A stretch of 64,000 nt of DNA from Anaerococcus marasmi (GCF_900290195.1 NZ_OLMF01000004.1:1888114-1952113), one strand, 5' to 3'; shown: positions 32,506 to 41,340, numbered from the stretch's first letter. Notes: a model not told the origin generated them from the sequence alone. A program made the numbers and translations.

Positions 32506-33258
32506 TTAGTCTATGAGGTCCAGATATCTTTCGATATTTATATTTTCATTAGTAGAGTATTCGATAACATCTCTATAGATTTTGGATATAATATCGACTG
32601 TCTTCTGGCAAGCTTCTTCTATAGAACATCCGTCTAGGAAGTAGGCTATGAAAAGTCCGTCGAAGAGGTCTCCCGTTCCTGTAAGTCTTTTGGGAAGTTT
32701 GTCGAAGGAAACTTTAAATTCATCCTCATCATATCCTTTCACGAAATATTTCCCGTCTTCTTCTACAGAAGTTATAAGATATTTTTTTCCTTTACTTACA
32801 AAATCCTCGTAGTCTATATCAAGAAACTTTGCCTCTGTCGCATTTGGGCTTATGATATCTGAAATATCGAGTAAGGACTTGTAGTTATCGAGCATTTTCT
32901 CATCAAGAGTTGGGTAAAGAGCCCCCTCATCTCCCATGATTGGGTCAAAGAGGACAGTAGTCTTATAGTCTAAGTTTTTTACATAATCATAGATTATATC
33001 TCTTTGCTCAGTATTGTGTATATATCCAATAGAGATAAGGTCAAACTTAAATCCTATCTCCTCCCAGTTTCTTAGGGTATCTTTTAAGTATTCTGTTGTA
33101 TCTAATATGGCGTTTTTCCCGTAGGAGAAGTTGTTTGCTATAAGGGCGGTTGGAAGGAAGAAAGTGTTGTGTCCCTTGTAGGAGAGGACAGTTTCCATCA
33201 TCTTGCCGGCAATTTTTCCTAGGGAAACGAAATCATTTATTATTAATATATTTTTCAT
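32506..33258 (-). CDS. Pyridoxal/pyridoxamine kinase-like protein
   Basis: A 250-residue ribokinase-superfamily enzyme resembling PdxY/PdxK, which phosphorylate pyridoxal or pyridoxamine for vitamin B6 salvage. Visible are VLFDPIMGDEGALYPTL (the DPVMGD motif), ISPNATEAKFL (TPNxxEA motif) and the ATP/anion-hole motif LTGTGDLFDGL with the catalytic Asp. The N-terminus (NDFVSLGKIAGKMM) replaces the usual QSHVVYGHVGN of PdxY, so a related substrate is possible. A sigma-A promoter precedes it, divergent from cardiolipin synthase. Confidence 0.78.
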   Translation of the reverse strand: MKNILIINDFVSLGKIAGKMMETVLSYKGHNTFFLPTALIANNFSYGKNAILDTTEYLKDTLRNWEEIGFKFDLISIGYIHNTEQRDIIYDYVKNLDYKTTVLFDPIMGDEGALYPTLDEKMLDNYKSLLDISDIISPNATEAKFLDIDYEDFVSKGKKYLITSVEEDGKYFVKGYDEDEFKVSFDKLPKRLTGTGDLFDGLFIAYFLDGCSIEEACQKTVDIISKIYRDVIEYSTNENINIERYLDLID

Positions 33259-33278
33259 CTCATTTCACCTCACCTTAT

Positions 33279-33306
33279 ATCTTATGAATTTAAAGACTTA
33301 TGTCAA
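33279..33306 (-). promoter_or_regulatory. Promoter of the pdxK-like/MATE operon
   Basis: On the minus strand TTGACA (33301-33306), a 16-base spacer and TAAGAT (33279-33284). It is back-to-back with the cardiolipin synthase promoter. Confidence 0.6.
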
Positions 33307-33315
33307 GCTATGATA

Positions 33316-33345
33316 TTGTAAGTTGGAGGGATAAAGTGATATAAT
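33316..33345 (+). promoter_or_regulatory. Promoter of cardiolipin synthase
   Basis: TTGTAA (33316-33321), an 18-base spacer and TATAAT (33340-33345). The expected transcript start falls on or beside the ATG at 33352, so the message would have almost no leader. Confidence 0.6.
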
Positions 33346-33351
33346 AAGTCT

Positions 33352-34944
33352 ATGAATAAATTTAATAAAAATATCATTAAGAAAATCAACGAAAATAAAT
33401 ACGTTAAGAAAACCAGGAAGGGCTTGGGCAGTTTGATATTTTCACGAGCGGGATTATTTGCCTTTTTGGTAATCCTCCAGCTTATTTTGATGATTTATTT
33501 CTATTATAATTCTAAGATAGATTTTACTTACATAATGGGAGGAGATACCCTATCTAAGTTTATAATGATGCTTATAATCCTCAATATGAAAAAGGTATCA
33601 AACGCTAACAAATTGTCTTGGTTTATGTTAATTGCGATCGTTCCGACCTTTGGCATCATCGCCTTTCTTGTAAGTCACTATTCGATTGGTTATAAGAGAG
33701 AGCAGAGGAAGGTTGTAAGCCTTGATAAGGATTCTAGAAAATATATCCAAAAGGATAAGGATCTTTACGAAAAAATCGAGGATAGGGAAAGGAGATTTTA
33801 TCCAATAGCCAAATACTTGGACGATGTGGGGGGCTTTCCAACCTACAAGGACACATCTTCTACCTACTTTAAGGTAGGAGACGATATGTTCGAGGCCATG
33901 CTAAGCGATGTGAAAAGTGCGGAAGACTTTATATTTATGGAGTTTTTCATAATCGACTATGGTTATATGTGGGGGACAATCCTAGAAGAGCTTGTCAAAA
34001 AGGCCAAGGAGGGCGTTAAGGTAAGACTTCTGTTTGATGGGTCCAATCTCATAACTAGATTAAGGTCTGATTTTCCTAAGGAGATGGAAAGCTTGGGGAT
34101 AGAATGTAGGGTCTTTTCTAAGATGTATCCTATAGTATCCACCTATCAGAACAACAGAGATCACAGGAAGGTCATGGTAGTAGATGGTAAAATCGCCTAC
34201 ACAGGAGGGATCAACCTATCTGACGAATACATAAATGTATATGAAAGGTTTGGTCATTGGAAGGATTGTGGTGTAAGAATTAAGGGCAGTGCTGTCAAAA
34301 GCTTTACCATAATGTTTCTCAATATGTGGTTTTCTCTTGACAATAAGCCAGAAGACTACAGTCCTTATCTTAAGAAATATCCTGATACAGAAGCTACAGG
34401 TTTCTATATTCCCTTTGCTGACAATCCCCTAGATAATGAGACCATATCCAAAAACGTCCTCCTCGATACCATAAACAAGGCCAAAAAGTATGTCTATCTC
34501 ATGAGTCCTTATCTAATAGTAGATGAAGAGATTAGAAATTCAATCAAGCTTGCCTCGAAGTCAGGCCTTGATGTAAGAATCTGCCTGCCACACATACCAG
34601 ACAAGAAAGTAGCCTTCGCCCTTGCCAAGGACCATTACAAGGAATTTATAGAAGCAGGTGTGAGGATTTTCGAATATACTCCAGGCTTTGTCCACTCCAA
34701 GACCTGGCTTGCTGATGGAAAGGTAGGTTTTGTAGGAACAGTCAACCTAGACTACAGGGCTCTTTTTCAAAACTTTGAGTGCGGGCTTTATATGTATAAG
34801 TCAAATAGCTTGGTAGAAATCAAAAACGACTTCGATATATTCTTTGAAATTGGTCAAGAAGTAAATATGGAAGATGTTGAAAACATCAAACTAAGCTCTA
34901 AAATCTTCTCCAAAATAGTCAAGCCTTTTGCTGTTTTGATGTAG
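33352..34944 (+). CDS. cls: Cardiolipin synthase
   Basis: A 530-residue membrane-bound phospholipase-D superfamily enzyme that condenses two phosphatidylglycerol molecules into cardiolipin. Two N-terminal helices (residues about 30-52 and 80-105) anchor it. Two HKD motifs are complete: HRKVMVVDGKIAYTGGINL (about 269-287) and HSKTWLADGKVGFVGTVNL (about 444-462), with SPYLIVDEE between. Length is normal. The first in-frame ATG lies only seven bases after the -10 box, and the GGAGGG upstream is about 21 bases away, too far to serve as a ribosome site. Translation may therefore be leaderless. Confidence 0.92.
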   Translation: MNKFNKNIIKKINENKYVKKTRKGLGSLIFSRAGLFAFLVILQLILMIYFYYNSKIDFTYIMGGDTLSKFIMMLIILNMKKVSNANKLSWFMLIAIVPTFGIIAFLVSHYSIGYKREQRKVVSLDKDSRKYIQKDKDLYEKIEDRERRFYPIAKYLDDVGGFPTYKDTSSTYFKVGDDMFEAMLSDVKSAEDFIFMEFFIIDYGYMWGTILEELVKKAKEGVKVRLLFDGSNLITRLRSDFPKEMESLGIECRVFSKMYPIVSTYQNNRDHRKVMVVDGKIAYTGGINLSDEYINVYERFGHWKDCGVRIKGSAVKSFTIMFLNMWFSLDNKPEDYSPYLKKYPDTEATGFYIPFADNPLDNETISKNVLLDTINKAKKYVYLMSPYLIVDEEIRNSIKLASKSGLDVRICLPHIPDKKVAFALAKDHYKEFIEAGVRIFEYTPGFVHSKTWLADGKVGFVGTVNLDYRALFQNFECGLYMYKSNSLVEIKNDFDIFFEIGQEVNMEDVENIKLSSKIFSKIVKPFAVLM

Positions 34945-35059
34945 GGGATTTAAGTATTAGTGGAACGAGGGCATGGAGAGATTTCATTAGATTTATTCTT
35001 GTTAGTGTATATAAACTAAGCTGGAAAAATTTCACGATATAATGAATTCATTACTGCAT

Positions 35060-35600
35060 AGCACTTACCCTTATGTCGAGCGCAGTCGAGACATCTCAAT
35101 AGATTTCTCCGCTCACTTCGTTCAGTCGAAATAAGGGGGGGAGATGAGATTTCTCCATTTTAGTCGAAATAAGGGAGTGTCAGAAAACAAGCTATCCTTT
35201 ATAAAATAATAATTTTTAGAAAAACAAATCCCTTATGTCTAATGGTTCTGGCCACAATGAACTAAGAGAATTGATGGCAGACCTTAATCGAGGTTTTGCG
35301 AGGTGAAGTCCTCAATGAGCCGGACGGGCTTGTCCTCCCTGAGCCGGACGGGCTTGTTTCTGAGCCCGCAAACTGACACCGAAGGTGGCATCTCGAGCTT
35401 GTCGAGAGATCTATTAGATTTACCTACCGTCGAGTGAAGTCGAGACATCTCAAAATTAACTAAGCTTTACAATAAACGCATAGATTTCTCCGTGTTAGTC
35501 GAAATAAGGGAGGGTGGAAAGCAAACTTTCCTTTATAATTATTTATACCTAAGGTTCATAAATCCCTTATGTCGAGCGAAGTCGAGACATCTCATTGATT
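35060..35600. repeat. Repeat array 4: mosaic of type B arms and module 6/7 debris
   Basis: Broken pieces of the same repeats: three or four copies of the type B arm CTTATGTCGAGCG(A/C)AGTCGAGACATC, paired with TTTCTCC...GTCGAAATAAGG arms; a module-6-like stretch (AATCGAGGTTTTGCGAGGTGAAG, near 35285); two copies of GAGCCGGACGGGCTTGT (the inverse of the GCCCGTCCGGCT repeat at 8527); and a type A left end (CATCTCGAGC...GAGAGATCT, 35388-35412). No gene is visible from 34945 to 35763. Confidence 0.7.
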
Positions 35601-35644
35601 TCTCCATTAAAGTCAAAATAAGGTTGATTTTGTTTGCTTCCTAG

Positions 35645-35667
35645 AACTTCCTTCGGGAAGTTTTTTT
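35645..35667 (+). terminator. Terminator with UUCG tetraloop
   Basis: AACTTCC-TTCG-GGAAGTT followed by TTTTT. The C(UUCG)G loop makes this a very stable hairpin. It shields the GntR operon from transcription entering through repeat array 4. Confidence 0.8.
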
Positions 35668-35687
35668 GTGGAAATTTTTATTTTCTC

Positions 35688-35715
35688 TTGCAAAAGTCTT
35701 AGTCCCTGATATAAT
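35688..35715 (+). promoter_or_regulatory. Promoter of the first GntR-ABC operon
   Basis: TTGCAA (35688-35693), a 16-base spacer and TATAAT (35710-35715). Confidence 0.65.
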
Positions 35716-35728
35716 ATTATTAATAGTG

Positions 35729-35744
35729 TATGGTATATGGCATA
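35729..35744 (+). promoter_or_regulatory. Candidate operator for the GntR/YtrA regulator
   Basis: The dyad TATG-GT-ATAT-GG-CATA lies just downstream of the -10 box, over the likely transcript start and before GGGAGG, flanked by GTG and ACAC. The position suits autorepression by the first gene of the operon. Confidence 0.5.
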
Positions 35745-35763
35745 ACACCATAAGGGAGGTTTT

Positions 35764-36147
35764 ATGTTTAATCTAAATTTTAATTCGGAAGTCCCTTTGT
35801 ATATGCAAATCGTAGATGAGACCAAGCTCTATCTTGCGAAAGGCTTACTTAAGGATGGGGATAAGTTCCCATCTGTAAGAGACTTATCGAAAGCTTTGTC
35901 CATCAACCAGACGACTGTCTCCAAGGCCTTTAAGGAACTTGATAGACTAGGCCTAATAGAGACTAAGCCTGGCATAGGGACTTTTATCCGAATCGATCAG
36001 AGTAAGATTGGTAAGAGTAAAGATGAATTTACGGAAAATCTCAGGGAAGATTTCACCAAGGCTATATTTTTAGGCTTTGATAAGAAAGAAATACTTGAGA
36101 TTTTCGATAAGACAGAAAGGAGTTTGTATGAGGATAAGGGCAGATAA
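35764..36147 (+). CDS. GntR family regulator, YtrA subfamily
   Basis: A 127-residue repressor. A winged helix-turn-helix occupies residues 10-78, with PLYMQIVDETKLYLAKGLL, FPSVRDLSKALSINQTTVSKAF and GIGTFIR. Only a short helical tail of about 45 residues follows, which is the mark of the YtrA subfamily that controls ABC transporter operons. The tail overlaps the ATPase gene start. An operator-like dyad sits at the promoter. Related operons (Ytr, Pmt) respond to cell-wall antibiotics or export amphipathic peptides; the signal here is unknown. Confidence 0.88.
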   Translation: MFNLNFNSEVPLYMQIVDETKLYLAKGLLKDGDKFPSVRDLSKALSINQTTVSKAFKELDRLGLIETKPGIGTFIRIDQSKIGKSKDEFTENLREDFTKAIFLGFDKKEILEIFDKTERSLYEDKGR

Positions 36148-36997
36148 AATTACTAAGGCCTTTGATGAGAAAAGAGTCCTAGATAATATTTCCTTTGACT
36201 TAGAGGAAGGAATGATTACAGGACTTGTCGGCCGTAATGGTTCAGGTAAGACCACTCTTCTTAAGTGCTTGTGTGGGATTTATGATATGGATGAAGGAAG
36301 CTTTAGCCTGGACGATAAAGATATTAGGGAAAATCCAAGTCTTATCAAAAATATTGCCTTTTTGCCAGATAGTTTTGACTATTTTAACTACTATAAGGTA
36401 AAGAATATTCCGGGCTTTTTCAAAGTTATTTATGAAGACTTCGACGAGACTTTCTTCCTTGAGGAAATCAAAAGACAAAAGATAGATCCAGACAAAAACG
36501 TAAGGAATTTCTCCAAGGGACAGAAGAATATCCTAGGTCTTATTACAATTCTTGCAAGTCGCGCGAGAATTCTTCTTATCGATGAGATCCTAGATGGGAT
36601 GGATGTCCTAAACAAAAAGGAAATCCTATCATATCTGATAGATGCCAAGGATTCTGGCAAGGCAGTCTTCGCCTCAAGTCACGAGCTCGACCAGCTTTCT
36701 GGAATATCAGATTATATCTTTTATCTAACAAAAGACGGCAAGCTTATAGACACCTCTGATGAAAAAATCAACCAATTAAGGAAAATCCAACTAGTATTTA
36801 AAGACCAAGTTCCTGATAATCTGGATAGGGGGATGATTCTCGTAAATAAAATCGGAAGAGTTGCGACAATTCTTGTAAATCAAAGCGAAAAAGAAGTAGA
36901 AGAGATCTTAAATAGAAAGGACATCGTCCAATACGATATCCTAACTCCTAAGATTGAAGATTATTTCTACCTAGAAAGGGGCCGAGAAGATGCGTAA
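36128..36997 (+). CDS. ABC transporter ATP-binding protein (YtrA-linked)
   Basis: A 289-residue ATPase. Walker A is GRNGSGKTTLLK (about residues 36-47), the signature-like segment is NFSKGQKNILG, Walker B is ILLIDEI with the D-loop GMD, and the switch His is in FASSHEL. A C-terminal extension of about 80 residues carries no clear motif. The ATG at 36128 follows AAAGGAG and overlaps the end of the GntR gene. It overlaps the next membrane protein gene by eight bases, so regulator, ATPase and permease are translationally linked. Confidence 0.88.
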   Translation: MRIRADKITKAFDEKRVLDNISFDLEEGMITGLVGRNGSGKTTLLKCLCGIYDMDEGSFSLDDKDIRENPSLIKNIAFLPDSFDYFNYYKVKNIPGFFKVIYEDFDETFFLEEIKRQKIDPDKNVRNFSKGQKNILGLITILASRARILLIDEILDGMDVLNKKEILSYLIDAKDSGKAVFASSHELDQLSGISDYIFYLTKDGKLIDTSDEKINQLRKIQLVFKDQVPDNLDRGMILVNKIGRVATILVNQSEKEVEEILNRKDIVQYDILTPKIEDYFYLERGREDA

Positions 36998-38231
36998 TTT
37001 TAAGAATTTAATTAAATTTACCTGGAAGAGATTTTCTATATGGATTATCTTGGTGACGGTTTTTTGTACTATGGTTGTAGGCATTTCCAGTCAAAATTCT
37101 ATTAGAAACGACTACGATAACTTTTCTAATAATGTTTTAAGTATGAGAGAAGATTTATACGGCAAAAATGATAATGAAGAATTAAAGATTAACGGAGAAA
37201 GTTTAGACCAGATTGAAATTGAACTTTTAAAGTATAAGGAAAAGTATAAGCTATTAGACTTTGATGATGTATACAGCCTAGATGTTTCTGGAAAAGCTCA
37301 GGATGATTACTTTGAAAGGCTAAGTAAAAATGGGGGATATGATGCCCACTATATTTACAATAGCATTAAGACCTATTTTCAAAATTTTGATGAGGGGAAA
37401 TTTGATGGATCTAGATACTTCCAGGACTTGATCTTTCCTATAGTTATCTTTATGGGGCTTTTTGGATTGAGTCTTACAAGTCTTGAGCAGTCTTCTGCGA
37501 TTTATGATTTTACAAGACTTATGCCTTGGAAGAAGAAAGATGAATTACTTATGAAAATAGGGATAGTATTTCTCTTTGGTATGGTAATTTTCGCTATAAA
37601 TGCCATCGTTCTTGCCTTTATCTTGAAGGCTTCAGCCTTTGGGCAAATCCTAAGTTTTCTTCTTATGGGAGGGCAGATTTTTAGAAATGTCTTGATTTTC
37701 CTTGGAACAAGTATAATTTCTACTTCCTTAGGTTTTATAGCAGGTAATTTCCTAGGTCATATGGGTCTTTTCATAATGACCCTTGCAGGCTTTGAACTTT
37801 ATAGGGAAAATATTAATATGACCTTGCAAGTATTTTCTACAAATATGGCAGATAAGTTTTATAGTGCTATGGCAAGCTTTGAAGAAAAGCTAAATCCTTT
37901 TACAAAAACTCTAATGTCTATTGTCTATATTGATGTAGATGATATAAGGACCATCCTAGCCTTTATCCTAGTAGCAGCTATCATATTTTTCCTAGCCTTA
38001 TATCTAAGCAAAAATCAAACTAGTGAAAGAAGCGGCTATATGATAGTAAACAAAAAAGTAAGCGTATTTTGTAAGCTTCTTGCGACCCTTACCTTAGCCA
38101 ATCTCATGACTTCACTTATTTATAGTGTATTTGTAGAGACTACTTTCCTTGTGATGATCATATTTGTCCTTGCCTTGTTGCTAAGTTACAAATTCTTTGA
38201 TATGCTATTTAAGATAAGACTTAAATTTTAA
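36990..38231 (+). CDS. ABC-2 type permease (YtrA-linked membrane protein)
   Basis: A 413-residue membrane protein. Helix 1 (about residues 15-33) is followed by a long soluble loop of roughly 110 residues (34-145), then five or six helices, including FPIVIFMGLFGLSL and IGIVFLFGMVIFAINAIVLAF. This is the usual shape of ABC-2 permeases. No family-specific motif is recognisable. It overlaps the ATPase gene and precedes the dCMP deaminase gene by nine bases. Confidence 0.75.
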   Translation: MRNFKNLIKFTWKRFSIWIILVTVFCTMVVGISSQNSIRNDYDNFSNNVLSMREDLYGKNDNEELKINGESLDQIEIELLKYKEKYKLLDFDDVYSLDVSGKAQDDYFERLSKNGGYDAHYIYNSIKTYFQNFDEGKFDGSRYFQDLIFPIVIFMGLFGLSLTSLEQSSAIYDFTRLMPWKKKDELLMKIGIVFLFGMVIFAINAIVLAFILKASAFGQILSFLLMGGQIFRNVLIFLGTSIISTSLGFIAGNFLGHMGLFIMTLAGFELYRENINMTLQVFSTNMADKFYSAMASFEEKLNPFTKTLMSIVYIDVDDIRTILAFILVAAIIFFLALYLSKNQTSERSGYMIVNKKVSVFCKLLATLTLANLMTSLIYSVFVETTFLVMIIFVLALLLSYKFFDMLFKIRLKF

Positions 38232-38240
38232 GGAGAGAAT

Positions 38241-38687
38241 ATGGCAAAAGATAGACTTAGTTGGGAAGAATATTTTATGAAACTTGCAAAGACTGTCGCA
38301 AGACGTGGAACTTGCGATAGGGCTTATGTGGGTTGCGTTTTGGTAAATGAAGAAAACAGGATAGTATCTACTGGCTACAACGGATCGATTAAGGGAAATC
38401 CTCACTGCGATGAGGTGGGCCACACCATGAGAGAAGGGCATTGTATAGCCACAATCCATGCAGAGATGAATGCTATACTTTATTGTGCCAAGGAGGGCAT
38501 AGCTACCAAAAACACCATTTGTTATGTGACCCATTTCCCTTGTCTTAATTGTACCAAGTCCCTTATCCAAGCTGGAATCAAAAAGATTTATTACGAAACA
38601 GCTTATAGGATGGACGAATATGCGGTAGAGCTTCTTGAGAGAAATAATATTAGCTTTGAGAAGATAGAAATAAGTGAAGACAAATGA
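38241..38687 (+). CDS. dCMP deaminase (ComE operon protein 2 type)
   Basis: A 148-residue zinc-dependent deaminase converting dCMP to dUMP for dTMP synthesis. Zinc and catalytic motifs are TIHAEMNAI (His and catalytic Glu) and HFPCLNCTKSLI (two Cys ligands). The N-terminal SWEEYFMKLAKTVARRGTC and GYNG loop are typical. An AAGGAGAG ribosome site lies right after the permease stop. It overlaps the HAD gene by four bases (ATGA). There is no obvious functional tie to the transporter. Confidence 0.92.
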   Translation: MAKDRLSWEEYFMKLAKTVARRGTCDRAYVGCVLVNEENRIVSTGYNGSIKGNPHCDEVGHTMREGHCIATIHAEMNAILYCAKEGIATKNTICYVTHFPCLNCTKSLIQAGIKKIYYETAYRMDEYAVELLERNNISFEKIEISEDK

Positions 38688-39367
38688 AGTTAATAGCATC
38701 TGACTTTGACGGGACAATTTTCATAGATGGTAAAATAAAAATAGAAGATATAAAGGCCATAAGAGATTTCCAAGATAAGGGAAATCTCTTTGGCCTTGTA
38801 ACAGGTAGGAGCTACCATTCTCTCTTAGTCTTAATAGAAGGAAAGCTTGCCCCAGACTTTGTCATAGCCAATAACGGCTCACATATTTTGGTAAAAGACG
38901 GCAAAAAGATGACAGAAATCCTAAAATATTCACTAGATAAGGATAAGCTTAGGCATGTAATAGACTACTATGGAAGGACTTACCCAATAAGGCTTTTTAC
39001 AGACAAGGATAGGGCGGTAGATAGGTTAGACGACTTAAGAGAGGGTGAAGAAATCCTATCCCTTGCAGTATACTCAGACCACATCCTAGAAAATCCCTTC
39101 CAGGAAGACTTCTCATTTCACAAATCAATAGGGGTAATTGACGTAATTAACTCTGCTGTAAGCAAACAAACAGGCATAGAATTTATCAAGGACTTCTATG
39201 GATTTGATAAGGAAATAATAGCAATAGGAGATGACTTCAATGACATTGAGTTTTTAAGCAATACATCTCTTTCCTACAGCCTTGATTATGTTACTAATAA
39301 AGAGGTGAGGAAGGTATGTAATTTCAGTGTAAGATCTGTGGCAGAGCTTATATCAAATCTAATGTAG
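38684..39367 (+). CDS. HAD superfamily hydrolase, Cof type
   Basis: A 227-residue phosphatase of the HAD-IIB/Cof group, acting on sugar phosphates or cofactors. The nucleophile motif is ASDFDGTIF (residues 5-13), motif II is LVTGRSY, and the C-terminal motif IAIGDDFNDIEFL binds Mg2+. Length is shorter than the usual 260-280 residues because the cap domain is small. The start overlaps the dCMP deaminase stop. Substrate cannot be inferred. Confidence 0.85.
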   Translation: MKLIASDFDGTIFIDGKIKIEDIKAIRDFQDKGNLFGLVTGRSYHSLLVLIEGKLAPDFVIANNGSHILVKDGKKMTEILKYSLDKDKLRHVIDYYGRTYPIRLFTDKDRAVDRLDDLREGEEILSLAVYSDHILENPFQEDFSFHKSIGVIDVINSAVSKQTGIEFIKDFYGFDKEIIAIGDDFNDIEFLSNTSLSYSLDYVTNKEVRKVCNFSVRSVAELISNLM

Positions 39368-40013
39368 ATTATGTGAGTCATCTATAAAACTCTATAAGAT
39401 TCAATTTAGGTTAGAATTTGCTGATATATAATTTTGCTAGATAATACTTAAAGATTTGATAAAATGACTGCCTTTTTAAAATCATAAAAGTTAGAAACAT
39501 AGGTGAGTTTGTGCCTATATATATTTTCTATTTTGGAGAAGAAATGCTTAAGTCCCATGTACAGGCATATGAGGATTATCGGATGCAATTATGTCATAGG
39601 GTACTAGTGCGGAATACAGGAATTATATGCAGTTGCTGAAGACTTTTAAGTGAATATATCTTAGAAAAAGTAGGAGAAACTATAGGCACAAAAAATGTGT
39701 TTGTGTAGCTTAATGCAATGATTCTTCTATGGAAAACATGACTAAACATTATGCTAATCACTTGTGAATTATATTATAAGTTGGAAGATTAAAGAAATCT
39801 AAGAACTCTTGTAAGTTAAAGGGAATCTGCAGCGTTATTACAATAGGTGGTTATCTAAGACTAATGGTAGGTTCATGCTTATTTGTAGAAACCTACCTAG
39901 AAATAGAAGAAAAGGCCTTGCTAATCTAATAGTAAACTACACACATCAGGCGATTAGGATAAGGATAAGGGAGATTAAAACTTGATTAATACGGATTAAT
40001 AGAGAGGTTAGTT
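39368..40013 (+). other. Gene-poor stretch, possibly decayed
   Basis: 650 bases without a supported gene. A 31-codon frame at 39544 has a GGAG-type ribosome site, but I do not recognise its product. A longer open stretch near 39810-39980 (RYYNRWLSKTNGRFMLICRN) lacks a start. GGTAGGTT/AACCTACC forms an 8-bp hairpin near 39866-39899. The whole looks like degraded coding DNA. Confidence 0.3.
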
Positions 40014-40517
40014 GTGGAAAAAATAGTAAGAGACTTACAAAATATAAACTACTGGAAAGAAAAAATTGAAGAGGATAGGCATTTTTCTATCAATTTGTTG
40101 AAAGTTGATGTTGTCAAGGGGAACATTTTCTTGTCAAACTTAGTTGATGCTGATAGGAATGCAGATTTAGTTTGCATAGAATTTGAAATTAAGAAAACAG
40201 ACGAAATTATATCTTATTTTAAAGGGGTCTTTCATTATAAAATATTTGGAAACCTTTTATCTGAGAATCAAGACATGAAAAAAATTTTTGACTCTGTGAT
40301 TTCTAAAACTGAGAGAGCCGATGTTATTTTGTCTATGGTATATTTAGATGACACAGAGGTAAAATATTTTGATTTAAAACCGGCTACTACTATGGTCATG
40401 CTTAATTCGAAGTTTTATGATAAGGAAAATATATTTGGAAACCTGCAAGAAATAACTAGGGTTGATACATTTGAATTTTTTGAAGGAGGAAAACTTGAAG
40501 AATTTCTTACATCATAA
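40014..40517 (+). CDS. Uncharacterised protein preceding the UTRA regulator
   Basis: A 167-residue soluble protein I do not recognise. The N-terminus is charged (MEKIVRDLQNINYWKEKIEEDRH begins it), the middle alternates strand-like segments (ISYFKGVFHYKIFGNLL, ADVILSMVYL) and the C-terminus is acidic. There are no membrane helices and no known motif. The start is GTG with AGAGAGG in front. It overlaps the following GntR/UTRA gene by 23 bases, so the two are coupled and the protein may act with that regulator. Confidence 0.6.
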   Translation: MEKIVRDLQNINYWKEKIEEDRHFSINLLKVDVVKGNIFLSNLVDADRNADLVCIEFEIKKTDEIISYFKGVFHYKIFGNLLSENQDMKKIFDSVISKTERADVILSMVYLDDTEVKYFDLKPATTMVMLNSKFYDKENIFGNLQEITRVDTFEFFEGGKLEEFLTS

Positions 40518-41208
40518 AGTAGAAGAATATCTTTTGTCAGAAATAAAAAATAGAAATTTAAAACCAGGAATGAAAATCTCCTCAGAAAGAGAGCTTGCGG
40601 ACAAGTTTAATGTAAGCAGGATGACAGTCAAGTATGCTATCGATAAACTTGTAGATAGTAAGATTTTAATTAAGGTCCAAGGAAAGGGCACTTATGTATC
40701 AAATAATTTAAATTACAACGGAAGAATTATCCTTTCAGATGACAATCCAATTTCAATTAAGCATGAGAATATAGTTCTAGGAAAATCTTCGTCTGACTAT
40801 GTTCAAAAATTTAAACTTTTATATAATCAGAATAATTTGAATAAAATATTCAAAAAATATTATGATTTTTATGAATTAAATAGAATAAGGTTTGCTGATG
40901 ATAGCACCTATGGAGTTGAATATTGCTATTTTCCCTTTGATATTTTTAAAGATGCTATAAGGTATGATTTTTCCAAGATATCTATCTATGATTATATGGC
41001 CTATAAAAAGAACCTACCTATTAATTTTATTACAAAAATAGAAATTGTGAAAAATCCTGAAATTAGCAATATCCTAAATATAGATCTTAATAATTACATA
41101 TATAAAGTGAGGTTTTTTGGCTTTAATAAAAAGAGGGACTTGGTAGAATACACCATTTCCTATATGAAAATGGATAGGGTGGAATTTAAAATTAATTACA
41201 AGCTATAA
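40495..41208 (+). CDS. GntR family regulator, HutC/UTRA type
   Basis: A 237-residue repressor. The winged helix (about residues 5-70) reads LLSEIKNRNLKPGMKISSER, then DKFNVSRMTVKYAIDKLV and GKGTYVSN. A UTRA effector domain follows (about 80-235) and should bind a phosphorylated sugar or related ligand. I chose the TTG at 40495, preceded by AAGGAGG at 6-bp spacing; the in-frame ATG at 40462 has no ribosome site. It lies directly before the SIS/PTS operon, whose promoter carries a perfect 14-bp palindrome, its likely target. Confidence 0.85.
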   Translation: MKNFLHHKVEEYLLSEIKNRNLKPGMKISSERELADKFNVSRMTVKYAIDKLVDSKILIKVQGKGTYVSNNLNYNGRIILSDDNPISIKHENIVLGKSSSDYVQKFKLLYNQNNLNKIFKKYYDFYELNRIRFADDSTYGVEYCYFPFDIFKDAIRYDFSKISIYDYMAYKKNLPINFITKIEIVKNPEISNILNIDLNNYIYKVRFFGFNKKRDLVEYTISYMKMDRVEFKINYKL

Positions 41209-41279
41209 TAAAAAATACTTATGAAAATTCGAGTGGTTTATAAGCTGGTTTAAAAAATCTTACTTTTTTATAAAAACGA

Positions 41280-41308
41280 TTGCATAAAGTTTTAGATTGT
41301 TATATCAT
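41280..41308 (+). promoter_or_regulatory. Promoter of the SIS/PTS operon
   Basis: TTGCAT (41280-41285), a 17-base spacer and TATCAT (41303-41308). Confidence 0.6.
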
Positions 41309-41340
41309 AATGATAGAAACTATATAGTTTAACAATCTAA
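41292..41340 (+). promoter_or_regulatory. Operator palindrome within a longer inverted repeat
   Basis: AAACTATATAGTTT (41317-41330) is a perfect 14-bp palindrome at about +2 to +16. It sits inside a second perfect inverted repeat, TTAGATTGTT (41292-41301) with AACAATCTAA (41331-41340), which ends just before GGAGG. The inner palindrome is the likely UTRA-regulator site. Confidence 0.6.
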
